Positions 1 to 7,230 of a DNA stretch of 37,465 nt are shown piece after piece. The position numbers and the translations under genes were made by a program. Where the stretch lies: positions 1 through 37,465 of the forward strand of contig CAMPKA010000026.1 in NCBI GenBank assembly GCA_946887075.1. The letters run 5' to 3'. This DNA is from an uncultured Salinimicrobium sp. Its GTDB lineage: Bacteria > Bacteroidota > Bacteroidia > Flavobacteriales > Flavobacteriaceae. A model generated the notes under the pieces. It did not search any database. It was not told the DNA's origin and saw nothing but the letters and a program-made list of their open reading frames with translations. How positions within the stretch are numbered: the first letter of the stretch is position 1; each line of letters starts with the position of its first letter.

Positions 1-10
1 AATTATGGTT

Positions 11-50
11 AAAAAAAATCCCTCTGGTGTTATTGCCAGAGGGATTTTTT
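11..50 (-). terminator. Rho-independent terminator of the leftward leader (attenuator B)
   Basis: A 10-bp perfect stem (18-27 with 36-45) closes an 8-nt loop. On the minus strand it is followed by eight T, on the plus strand by six T, so it could work both ways. On the minus strand it starts 23-28 nt after the stop codon of the Met/Cys-rich leader peptide at 73-180, which is the spacing of a leader-peptide attenuator. Its 5' arm (minus strand, 43-36) can instead pair with CCAGAAGG (91-84) inside the leader peptide with one mismatch, giving a candidate antiterminator. The regulated gene would lie left of position 1. Confidence 0.85.
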
Positions 51-72
51 CATCAGCGTTTTTATCACTTAG

Positions 73-180
73 TCAGATCCTTACCTTCTGGCAAACGGTG
101 TCCCTGCGGCACATCATCATGCACATCATACAATTATTGATCCTGCGATTTCCCCCGTTCTTGATCTGTTGTCCTGTCAT
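73..180 (-). CDS. Met/Cys-rich leader peptide B (putative attenuator peptide)
   Basis: This is a 35-codon frame from ATG at 180, or an 18-codon frame from ATG at 129, ending in TGA at 75-73. It contains the run C-MMC-MMM-C (codons around 132-109), so Met and Cys codons are packed together just before the attenuator stem. A strong T8 terminator follows 23-28 nt after the stop. Such peptides are translated only as a sensor: a ribosome stalled for lack of charged tRNA-Met or tRNA-Cys would let the antiterminator form. The opposite strand reads as His-rich but has no start codon there, so the minus-strand reading is preferred. The start codon choice is uncertain. No similar protein is known to me. 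Confidence 0.6.
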   Translation of the reverse strand: MTGQQIKNGGNRRINNCMMCMMMCRRDTVCQKVRI

Positions 181-207
181 TACTGTTTTTTGTGGTAGCC
201 CGAAAAT

Positions 208-242
208 GCAAGAAGCCGCTGTTTTGGGCAGCGGCTTCTTGC
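208..242 (-). terminator. 14-bp hairpin of attenuator A
   Basis: A perfect 14-bp stem (208-221 with 229-242) closes a 7-nt loop. On the minus strand it begins 20 nt after the stop codon of leader peptide A and is followed by a short run of four T, so it is a weaker terminator than the one at 11-50. Its minus-strand 5' arm and loop contain CGCTGC (233-228), which can pair perfectly with GCAGCG (283-278) inside leader A as an antiterminator. The stem is symmetrical, so a role on the plus strand cannot be excluded. Confidence 0.6.
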
Positions 243-262
243 AATTTATCTGTCGATCGGAA

Positions 263-331
263 TCATGCAATAGGACGCGCTGCGGCTTTTTTCCGCATCA
301 TACACATCATATTACAAATTCTGAAATTCAC
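263..331 (-). CDS. Met/Cys-rich leader peptide A (putative attenuator peptide)
   Basis: This is a 22-codon frame from GTG at 331, or a 15-codon frame from ATG at 310, ending in TGA at 265-263. It carries C-N-MMC-MM followed by basic residues, closely parallel to leader B (I-N-N-C-MMC-MMM-C, then basic residues). The two elements therefore look like an ancient tandem duplication. A 14-bp hairpin follows 20 nt downstream. The frame starts just after a predicted minus-strand promoter at 351-383. The peptide itself probably has no function beyond sensing Met/Cys tRNA charging. The start codon is a guess. Confidence 0.55.
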   Translation of the reverse strand: MNFRICNMMCMMRKKAAARPIA

Positions 332-350
332 CTCGTTCAATGTTCTGTCA

Positions 351-383
351 CAAAGGTAACGACAGAAAAAATTAGCATCCAAA
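351..383 (-). promoter_or_regulatory. Minus-strand promoter for the Met/Cys attenuator leader
   Basis: On the minus strand, TTTG (383-380) is followed after 21 nt by TACCTTTG (358-351). This is a full match to the TAnnTTTG -7 element of Bacteroidetes sigma-ABfr promoters. Transcription would start near 344, about 13 nt before the GTG of leader peptide A, and run leftward through both leader peptides and out of the window. About 125 bp separate it from the -7 element of the divergent metK promoter. Confidence 0.6.
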
Positions 384-507
384 TAAAAAGTCAGAAAAAA
401 AATTCCCTGCCTCCCTGGAGGATTTGGTTGCGGCTTTCTTTTTGCGGAAAAGGACCTGGTGAACCTTAAAAAAAAGTAAATCGATCGGGGGATTAAAAGC
501 ATTTTTA

Positions 508-515
508 TACATTTG
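508..515 (+). promoter_or_regulatory. Probable -7 element of the metK promoter
   Basis: TACATTTG matches TAnnTTTG exactly. A clear TTG at the -33 position is missing, so the call rests on the -7 box and its position. Transcription would start near 521, placing the SAM-II riboswitch at the very 5' end of the mRNA. Confidence 0.5.
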
Positions 516-525
516 CCCCTGAAGA

Positions 526-577
526 TTCAGGGAATGATTTGACTGATTGCAACCCTTTAAAAATGCTAAAGCAGTGC
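526..577 (+). promoter_or_regulatory. SAM-II riboswitch upstream of metK
   Basis: The stretch contains the ordered SAM-II signature blocks GATTTGA (536-542), ATTGCAACC (546-554) and AAAAATGCTAAAGC (559-572). The H-type pseudoknot can be drawn: P1 pairs 529-532 (AGGG) with 553-556 (CCCT), and the pseudoknot helix P2 pairs 542-545 (ACTG) with 572-575 (CAGT). SAM-II RNAs bind S-adenosylmethionine and shut down Met/SAM genes, usually at translation; they are known from alphaproteobacteria and Bacteroidetes. Here the aptamer ends 62 nt before the metK start codon, further than usual. This would be product feedback on SAM synthetase. Confidence 0.8.
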
Positions 578-638
578 GAGCTCCTCTAGCGCCTTTCGTC
601 ACAACCATCCCTCTGAAATTAACGGAAAAAAGCACAGC

Positions 639-1895
639 ATGCCTTACTTGTTTACCTCAGAAAGTGTTTCTGAAGGCCACCCTGATAAGATCGCTGACCA
701 GATCAGCGATACCCTTTTAGACAATTTTCTCGCCTTCGACCCCGAATCAAGGGTCGCCTGTGAAACGCTGGTTACGACCGGGCAGGTCATCCTGGCTGGA
801 GAGGTCAGGAGCAATACCTACCTGGATCTCCAGGATATCACGCGAAAGGTGATCAATAAGATTGGATACACCAAAGGAGAATACAATTTCAGTGGAGATT
901 CCTGTGGGATCATCTCCCTGATACACGAGCAGTCCGACGACATCAGCCAGGGTGTAGACCGGGGAGAAAAGGAAAAGCAGGGAGCAGGGGACCAGGGAAT
1001 GATGTTCGGCTATGCGACAAACGAGACCGAGAATTATATGCCTCTTGCCCTGGACATCTCCCACAAGATCCTAATCGAGCTGGCCAGGTTGCGCAGAGAG
1101 AGCAAAGAAATCACTTACCTCAGGCCAGATTCCAAAAGCCAGGTGACCATAGAGTACTCGGACGACAACGTTCCACAACGCATCGATACCATTGTCATCT
1201 CGACCCAGCACGATGATTTTGACGAGGAAGAGAAGATGCTTAGGCAAATCGAACGTGACATCAAGGAAATCCTGATCCCCCGGGTAAAGGAGAAATTTCC
1301 GGACTACGTGCAGAAGCTCTTTACTGATAAGATCAAATTTTTCATCAACCCGACCGGGAAGTTTGTGATCGGAGGGCCCCATGGAGATACCGGCCTTACA
1401 GGGCGGAAAATCATCGTGGACACCTATGGAGGGAAGGGAGCACACGGAGGTGGCGCTTTTTCCGGGAAGGATCCCAGCAAAGTGGATCGTTCCGCGGCCT
1501 ATGCTGCCAGACATATCGCCAAGAACATGGTGGCGGCGGGAGTTGCAGACGAAATGTTGATCCAGGTTTCCTACGCCATCGGGGAAGTAGAACCCACCTC
1601 ACTCCTGGTGGAGACCTACGGGTCGAAAAAGGTGGACATGAGCCACGATCAGATCGCCAAAAAGATCCGGGAGATCTTCGGCCTTACCCCTGCTGAAATC
1701 GAAAATAACCTTCAACTAAGGAAACCGATCTACCGGGAAACTTCTGCCTACGGGCATTTCGGAAGGCAACCCAGGGTGGAGCGGAAGGTTTTCAAAAGTC
1801 CCTACAATGGAGAGGTTACCCATGAGGTAAAGCTGTTTACCTGGGAAGAGCTCGATAAAGTAGCTGAGATCCGGAAGGTCTTCAATCTTGGGTAG
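639..1895 (+). CDS. metK: S-adenosylmethionine synthetase
   Basis: MetK makes S-adenosylmethionine from methionine and ATP, releasing PPi and Pi, as a cytosolic homotetramer. The 418-residue product has the N-terminal GHPDK motif (residues 13-17, with His14), the ATP-binding GAGDQGMMFGYA loop near residue 118, and the GGPHGDTGLTGRK and GGGAFSGKDPSKVDRSAAY motifs of the central and C-terminal domains. The length is normal for Bacteroidetes, which carry insertions relative to the roughly 384-residue E. coli enzyme. The gene is preceded by a SAM-II riboswitch at 526-577, so its own product should repress it. The divergent leftward transcript carries Met/Cys leader peptides, suggesting a methionine-biosynthesis gene beyond position 1. 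The identification is secure. Confidence 0.98.
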   Translation: MPYLFTSESVSEGHPDKIADQISDTLLDNFLAFDPESRVACETLVTTGQVILAGEVRSNTYLDLQDITRKVINKIGYTKGEYNFSGDSCGIISLIHEQSDDISQGVDRGEKEKQGAGDQGMMFGYATNETENYMPLALDISHKILIELARLRRESKEITYLRPDSKSQVTIEYSDDNVPQRIDTIVISTQHDDFDEEEKMLRQIERDIKEILIPRVKEKFPDYVQKLFTDKIKFFINPTGKFVIGGPHGDTGLTGRKIIVDTYGGKGAHGGGAFSGKDPSKVDRSAAYAARHIAKNMVAAGVADEMLIQVSYAIGEVEPTSLLVETYGSKKVDMSHDQIAKKIREIFGLTPAEIENNLQLRKPIYRETSAYGHFGRQPRVERKVFKSPYNGEVTHEVKLFTWEELDKVAEIRKVFNLG

Positions 1896-1898
1896 GTA

Positions 1899-2279
1899 CT
1901 ATTTCAGCACATGCTGAGCCAGTAACTGTTGTACCTCATAAACGTTGACAGAGCGATCGAAACGCTTGGAGATGCTGGGCGTCTGTTCCGATGAAATCCA
2001 TATCTTGAGCTCTGCCTCCAGGTCGAAGGTGCCTGCGGTTTCGACGCTGAATCGTGAAATACTGCGATAGCTGACGGAAAGATATTCCGTCTTTTTACCT
2101 ATAATCCCCTGCTTGTTAATCAGGATCAGACGTTTGGTTGTAAAAATGAAGGTGTCTCTGAAGATCTTGAACCCGATCTCGATCGTTTCGTTTTCACAAA
2201 GCAGTTGGGAGAATTCGGATTCCAGTTTCTGGCGGTCCACTGCTCCGGCATTTCCCATTAAGGATGAAAATATTCCCAT
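1899..2279 (-). CDS. PH-domain protein (bPH_1, YvbH-like)
   Basis: This 126-residue soluble protein has an N-terminus typical of the bacterial PH-like family (MGIFSSLMGNAG), followed by a stretch rich in beta strands (DTFIFTTKRLILINKQG, then YRSISRF) and a C-terminal helix. The family is of unknown function; the fold resembles pleckstrin-homology domains and may mediate protein or membrane contacts. The ATG at 2279 is preferred over an in-frame codon six residues upstream because the family starts at MG(I/L)F. Its stop codon lies 3 bp beyond metK, with which it converges. It is divergent from the dehydrogenase at 2445. No partner is suggested by context. Confidence 0.8.
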   Translation of the reverse strand: MGIFSSLMGNAGAVDRQKLESEFSQLLCENETIEIGFKIFRDTFIFTTKRLILINKQGIIGKKTEYLSVSYRSISRFSVETAGTFDLEAELKIWISSEQTPSISKRFDRSVNVYEVQQLLAQHVLK

Positions 2280-2444
2280 TGTTTCTGTTTTTATCACAAT
2301 GTAATAAAATTTCCCACGCTCCAGGCACCATAGCGCTTTGAGAAAGCTTTAACAGGCTGCCTATTCGATTATACTTATTTTTAGCACGAGCGGGAGCCAT
2401 CTCTGTTGGCAAAACCGGTGGACAAGACTACAAAACAAGATGCC

Positions 2445-3365
2445 ATGTCTATTCTGATCATCAGTCCTTCCAGGGATACCTCCCAATGGGTTGCCGCTCT
2501 TCAGGAGCAGGAACCGGGAGTCCGGGTGCAGGTGTATCCTGAAGTGGAGGATCCGGATTCTGTGGAATTCATACTCACTTGGCGACATCCTCACGGGGTC
2601 TTCCAGAATTTTCCGAAGCTCAAGGTAATCGCCTCGATGGGGGCAGGAGTTGATCATATCACTTCGGATAAAGACCTTCCATCGGAGGTGCTTATCACCC
2701 GTATCATCGATGGGAAGCTGAGCGAGGATATGGCGGTCTTCGTACTCGCCCTCGTCCTGAACCACCTTCGGAATATTTCGCTACATCATTGTAGTCAGGA
2801 GTGGAAACCTCTTCCCTACCACCGGCCCGAGGAAGTGCGGATAGGAATTATGGGTCTGGGAGTGCTGGGTAAGGCCGCCGCCCTCCGGCTATCCCAGAAC
2901 GGGTTCAAAATCTCAGGATGGTCAGCCACCAGGAAATCCGTGCCGGGGGTCCGGAGCTATTCCGGGGAGGGCGAACTCGGGGATTTTCTTGCTGAATCAC
3001 AGATTCTGGTCTGTCTGCTTCCACTGACCAGCTCCACCGAAAGCATTTTGAACCGCTCCCTATTTGATCTCCTGCCGGACAACGCCTATTTGATCAATGT
3101 GGCCAGAGGTGCGCTCCTGGTCGAACAGGATCTGATTCAGGCTATCCTTTCAGGGAAACTGTCAGGGGCCAGTCTCGATGTTTTTTGTCAGGAACCCCTG
3201 CCCGAGGAACACCCTTTCCGGAGGGAGAAGAGGATTCGCATTACCCCTCATGTTGCCAGTATCACCCATCCGTCGAGCGTGGCCAGCCAGGTCCTCGATA
3301 ATTATTTTAGAATGCAGCAAGGAAAGCCTTTGCTGCATCTTGTGCAAAAAGAAAAAGAGTACTAA
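2445..3365 (+). CDS. D-2-hydroxyacid dehydrogenase, glyoxylate/hydroxypyruvate reductase A type
   Basis: The 306-residue enzyme likely reduces glyoxylate, hydroxypyruvate or a related 2-oxoacid with NAD(P)H. The nucleotide-binding motif GLGVLG is at residues 137-142. The catalytic triad of the family is visible: Arg221 in NVARGA, Glu250 in FCQEPLP and His269 in TPHVAS. A GhrA-like trait is the MGAGVDHI segment near residue 65. The ATG at 2445 is chosen because it begins the first beta strand (SILIISPS); a TTG-initiated longer form is unlikely. The UspA-like gene follows after 18 bp and is probably co-transcribed. The exact substrate cannot be read from sequence. Confidence 0.88.
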   Translation: MSILIISPSRDTSQWVAALQEQEPGVRVQVYPEVEDPDSVEFILTWRHPHGVFQNFPKLKVIASMGAGVDHITSDKDLPSEVLITRIIDGKLSEDMAVFVLALVLNHLRNISLHHCSQEWKPLPYHRPEEVRIGIMGLGVLGKAAALRLSQNGFKISGWSATRKSVPGVRSYSGEGELGDFLAESQILVCLLPLTSSTESILNRSLFDLLPDNAYLINVARGALLVEQDLIQAILSGKLSGASLDVFCQEPLPEEHPFRREKRIRITPHVASITHPSSVASQVLDNYFRMQQGKPLLHLVQKEKEY

Positions 3366-3383
3366 CCATAACAAGATTATAAG

Positions 3384-3833
3384 ATGACAGATATCAAAAA
3401 CATTTTGGTCGCAGTTGATTTTCACGATGCCGTAGGGGAACTCCTGAGTACCGCAGAAAGCATCGCAGAAAAATACGACGCGAAAATATGGGTCGTCCAT
3501 GTAGCAGAGGAAGGTTCTGATTATACGGGTTTTGAAGGAAAGGCTCAGTATATCAAGGATACCAGAAAAGAGGAATTCCGTGAGGAACATCAGTACCTGC
3601 AGACCATCTGTAATACCTTTCTCGGGGAAGAGGTAGAGAAGGAAGCCCTCCTTATCCCAGGGCCCACCGTGGAAACCGTACTGGAAGAAGCCAAGAAACT
3701 GAATTCCGATCTCCTGGTGGTTGGCACCCATAAACACAGTTTCCTCCACAATCTGCTGAGGGAAAGCGTATCGCGTAAGCTTCTCAAAAATGCCAATATT
3801 CCCCTGCTTGCGGTGCCTATGGACGAGGAATAA
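3384..3833 (+). CDS. Universal stress protein (UspA family), probably not ATP-binding
   Basis: This 149-residue single USP domain starts with the typical first strand KNILVAVDFHDA and ends with IPLLAVPMD. The ATP-binding signature of the family, G-2x-G-9x-G(S/T), reads GTHKHSFLHNLLRESVS here: only the first glycine is kept, while the second and third are replaced by His and Glu. That places it with the UspA-like members that do not bind ATP. It lies 18 bp after the dehydrogenase gene, so the two likely form an operon. The cellular role is unknown beyond stress association in the family. Confidence 0.9.
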   Translation: MTDIKNILVAVDFHDAVGELLSTAESIAEKYDAKIWVVHVAEEGSDYTGFEGKAQYIKDTRKEEFREEHQYLQTICNTFLGEEVEKEALLIPGPTVETVLEEAKKLNSDLLVVGTHKHSFLHNLLRESVSRKLLKNANIPLLAVPMDEE

Positions 3834-3889
3834 GCAGGAAGCAGAATTCAAAAGAAGCTGTATATTTAGGCGCTAAATAAAATGACTAC

Positions 3890-6800
3890 ATGCTTCGCAA
3901 GAATTTACTCGCCCTGGTCCTGCTTTCAGGTATTGCCGTTTTCGCTCAACAAGAAAAGGAAGAAAAATGGAATGTGTCGGACCCTTATACTGAGGACTGG
4001 CCGATAAAGGAGGTGCCTCTGAAAACCGATGAAGGCACCTGGATGAATCTCGACGTCAGCCCGGATGGTTCTAGGATCGTATTTGACCTGCTGGGAGATC
4101 TGTATATCATGCCGGTTTCAGGGGGAAAGGCCAAGGCTCTTCGCAGCGGCCTGGCTTATGAGGTGCAGCCTCGTTTCAGTCCGGATGGAACAAGAATTGC
4201 CTTTACCAGCGACGCTGGGGGTGCAGACAACATCTGGATCATGGATAGCAACGGCAGCGATCCCCACCAGCTAACCGAGGAAAATTTCCGGCTTCTGAAC
4301 AATGCGGAGTGGATGCCCGACGGCAAATCCATAGTGGCCAGGAAACACTTCACCTCTACCCGATCCCTGGGTGCAGGGGAGATGTGGCAGTACCACATCG
4401 CAGGAAAGGCGGGTCTGCAACTGACGGAAAGAAAGAACGATCAGCAGGATGTGAATGAACCGACTATTTCTCCGGACGGGCGCTATCTTTATTATAGCGA
4501 GGACGTATATCCGGGAGGAATGTTCCAGTACAACAAAGACCCGAACAAGCAGATCTACGTGATCAAGCGATACGATATGGAGACCGGAGAAACCCAGACG
4601 GTAACAGGGGGACCCGGGGGGGCTGCCCGCCCACAGGTCTCCCCAAAGGGAGACAAATTGGCCTTCGTCCGAAGGGTCCGCACAAAGACCGTTCTCTTCA
4701 TTCATGACCTGGAAACAGGGCAGGAGTGGCCGGTATATGATCAGCTGAGCAAAGATCAGCAGGAAGCCTGGGCCATCTTCGGAGTATATCCCGGCTTCAG
4801 CTGGATGCCTGACAACAAGGATGTGGTTATCTGGAGCCAGGGAAAGATCCTCAGAATAGATACCGAAGACCTTACCAGTACAACAATACCTTTCGAGGTA
4901 GACAACACGATCAGGATCGCCGAAACCCATTCGGCCCAGACGCCGGTTTACACCGAAAGTTTCAATCCCAAAGTGATCCGGCACGCGGTAACCTCTCCGG
5001 ATGGCAAAACCATGGTCTTCAACGCCGTGGGATACCTTTGGAAAAAGAGGTTGCCAGGAGGAAAGCCAGTCCGCCTTACCGAGGAGGAAAACTTTGAATT
5101 CGAACCTGACTTTTCTCCCGACGGGAAGCAGGTGGTTTATGTGACCTGGACTGATGCTGACATGGGTGCCATCAAGAAGGTCGAACTGAACGGAGGGGAA
5201 CCGGAGGTGCTCAGCAGCGGGAAAGGCATATATCGCACTCCGGCCTTTTCCAATGACGGAAACAAGATCGTGTTTGTCCGGGAGGACGGAAATCAGGACC
5301 TCGGACATGCCTATACCAAGGAACCCGGAATCTATATGATGAACGCCCAGGGGGAGGGGATGCGAAAAATCACCCAGGGCGGTGCCTTCCCCACCTTCAG
5401 CGAGGGAGATAAGAGAATCCTTTTCCAGACAGGAGGGACCTTCTTCGGGAATCTGACCAAAAGTCTGAAAAGCGTTGACCTCAACGGCCAGGACGAAAGA
5501 ACGCACGTCACGTCCAAATATGCTAACAGGTTAGTTCCCAGCCCCAACAATGAATGGATCGCTTTCACCAATCTCCACCAGGCCTATCTGGCTCCCCTGA
5601 TCATGAATGGAAGAACTATTGATCTCGATGACCAGACCAAGGCAGTGCCGGTAAGACAGATTTCCAGGGATGCAGGCCTCAATCTGCACTGGAGTAACGA
5701 CAGCCAAAAGGTGCACTGGACGCTCGGGGAGGCATATTTCACCAGCGACCTTTCCGATAAGTTTCTTTTCATCGAAAATGCTGCTGATTCCATAAGTCCC
5801 ATTCAGGAGAAGGGGATCGACGTGGGACTCAAGATTAAGTATGATGTGCCTAAGGGAAGTATTGCCTTTACCAACGTCAGACTGATCACTATGGATGAGG
5901 ATGAGGTTATCGAAAACGGGACAATAGTGATCCAGGGGAACCGAATCAAGGCGGTGGGAAAATCCTCCGAGATCGAAGTTCCGGAAAATGCTAAAATTTA
6001 CGACGCCTCCGGAAAGACCATTATGCCCGGTATTGTTGACGTTCATGCCCACATCGGCGCTTTCCGGTACGGATTGACCCCCGAACAACACTGGCCTGCC
6101 TACGCCAATCTGGCTTTCGGTGTGACCACAGCCCATGACCCCTCCGCGCTTAGCGAGACCATTTTTGGAATGGCAGAATTGATCAAAGCAGGCAAAATGG
6201 TAGGTCCACGATTATTCTCAACAGGCATCATCCTCTATGGCGCCGACTCGGACTTCAAAGCCGAAATCAACAGTTTGGAAGACGCCCGTTCCGCCCTGAG
6301 AAGGACTAAAGCATTTGGCGCCAACTCGGTCAAGAGCTATAATCAGCCAAGACGGGAGCAGCGGCAACAGGTCATGCAGGCTGCCAGGGAGCTCGGGATG
6401 AACGTCGTGCCTGAGGGAGGCAGTACCTTCTTTCATAATATGAGCATGATCATGGATGGTCATACCGGTATTGAGCATAATATCCCAGTGGCCCCGGTAT
6501 ACAAGGATGTAAAAACGCTCTGGAGCAACAGTCAGACCGGGTACACCCCAACGCTGATCGTGAACTACGGAGGAATCAACGGAGAATATCTTTTCTATGA
6601 AAGGTCCAACGTATGGGAGAATGAAAGGCTGTTGAATTTTACCCCCAGGACACTGGTTGATTCCCGGTCCAGACATCGCACCATGTTGCCTGACGCAGAG
6701 TATCAGAATGGCCCTATCCTGGTCTCAAGAACCGCTAAAGCCCTCACCGATGAAGGCGTTAAGGTCAATCTCGGAGCCCATGGCCAACTTCAGGGCCTTG

Positions 6801-7177
6801 GGGCCCATTGGGAATTGTGGCTCCTGCAATTGGGCGGGATGAGCAATATGGAGGCACTTCAGGCTGCAACCATAAACGGGGCGGGGTATCTCGGAATGGA
6901 ATCTGAGATCGGTTCCCTTGAAGAAGGAAAACTGGCCGATTTATTGGTGCTGACCGAAAACCCCCTCGAGGATATCCGGAATACCACCAGCATCCAGTAT
7001 ACTATGGTCAACGGGAGGCTCTTCGAGTCCCAGACGATGAACGAGATCGGGAACCACCCTGAGGAGCGGAAAGCTTTTTATTGGGAGGACTCCAGGAGCA
7101 ATACGGCTTTTCCATGGCACCAGAGTACCCGGAGCTTCACCGCTCCGGGCTGCACCTGCCATGCCGGTAGCAACTAG
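3890..7177 (+). CDS. Exported PD40 beta-propeller/amidohydrolase fusion
   Basis: The 1095-residue product has a signal peptide (residues 1-20, cleavage near VFAQ). A TolB-like PD40 propeller region follows (about 40-620), with repeated 'SPDG...IVF' style strands (LDVSPDGSRIVF, RFSPDGTRIAF, DFSPDGKQVVY). The C-terminal amidohydrolase domain is at about 650-1070. Its HxH metal motif is His719 and His721 in VDVHAHIG; further conserved parts are IEHNIP, LGAHGQLQGLGAHWE and the closing GSLEEGKLADLLVL. Such fusions are common in Bacteroidetes and are annotated as imidazolonepropionase or prolidase-like; the substrate is unknown. It acts in the periplasm or outside. Odd feature: the chain ends in CTCHAGSN, two cysteines and a histidine at the extreme C-terminus. 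It likely has its own promoter after the UspA gene. Confidence 0.88.
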   Translation: MLRKNLLALVLLSGIAVFAQQEKEEKWNVSDPYTEDWPIKEVPLKTDEGTWMNLDVSPDGSRIVFDLLGDLYIMPVSGGKAKALRSGLAYEVQPRFSPDGTRIAFTSDAGGADNIWIMDSNGSDPHQLTEENFRLLNNAEWMPDGKSIVARKHFTSTRSLGAGEMWQYHIAGKAGLQLTERKNDQQDVNEPTISPDGRYLYYSEDVYPGGMFQYNKDPNKQIYVIKRYDMETGETQTVTGGPGGAARPQVSPKGDKLAFVRRVRTKTVLFIHDLETGQEWPVYDQLSKDQQEAWAIFGVYPGFSWMPDNKDVVIWSQGKILRIDTEDLTSTTIPFEVDNTIRIAETHSAQTPVYTESFNPKVIRHAVTSPDGKTMVFNAVGYLWKKRLPGGKPVRLTEEENFEFEPDFSPDGKQVVYVTWTDADMGAIKKVELNGGEPEVLSSGKGIYRTPAFSNDGNKIVFVREDGNQDLGHAYTKEPGIYMMNAQGEGMRKITQGGAFPTFSEGDKRILFQTGGTFFGNLTKSLKSVDLNGQDERTHVTSKYANRLVPSPNNEWIAFTNLHQAYLAPLIMNGRTIDLDDQTKAVPVRQISRDAGLNLHWSNDSQKVHWTLGEAYFTSDLSDKFLFIENAADSISPIQEKGIDVGLKIKYDVPKGSIAFTNVRLITMDEDEVIENGTIVIQGNRIKAVGKSSEIEVPENAKIYDASGKTIMPGIVDVHAHIGAFRYGLTPEQHWPAYANLAFGVTTAHDPSALSETIFGMAELIKAGKMVGPRLFSTGIILYGADSDFKAEINSLEDARSALRRTKAFGANSVKSYNQPRREQRQQVMQAARELGMNVVPEGGSTFFHNMSMIMDGHTGIEHNIPVAPVYKDVKTLWSNSQTGYTPTLIVNYGGINGEYLFYERSNVWENERLLNFTPRTLVDSRSRHRTMLPDAEYQNGPILVSRTAKALTDEGVKVNLGAHGQLQGLGAHWELWLLQLGGMSNMEALQAATINGAGYLGMESEIGSLEEGKLADLLVLTENPLEDIRNTTSIQYTMVNGRLFESQTMNEIGNHPEERKAFYWEDSRSNTAFPWHQSTRSFTAPGCTCHAGSN

Positions 7178-7230
7178 ACGAACAGCGCGAGGATTAATCG
7201 ATTCCCCGCACCAGATCGCCCATTATCGAG

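Noticed and set aside
109..132. His-rich reading (A-HHH-A-HH-T) on the plus strand, suggesting a histidine-operon leader
   Set aside because: No start codon lies between the upstream stop (70-72) and the His run, the next plus-strand gene is metK, and the opposite strand reads as a Met/Cys leader with starts, a promoter and terminators.
528..577. SAM-I (S-box) riboswitch
   Set aside because: The GCAACC and GCTAA blocks resemble SAM-I, but the four-way junction helices and the GGAGGGA block are missing; the pseudoknot and block order fit SAM-II.
4271..5506. 411-codon open frame on the minus strand
   Set aside because: It lies fully inside the PD40 propeller coding region and its product has no recognisable domain; it is an antisense shadow of a GC-moderate gene.
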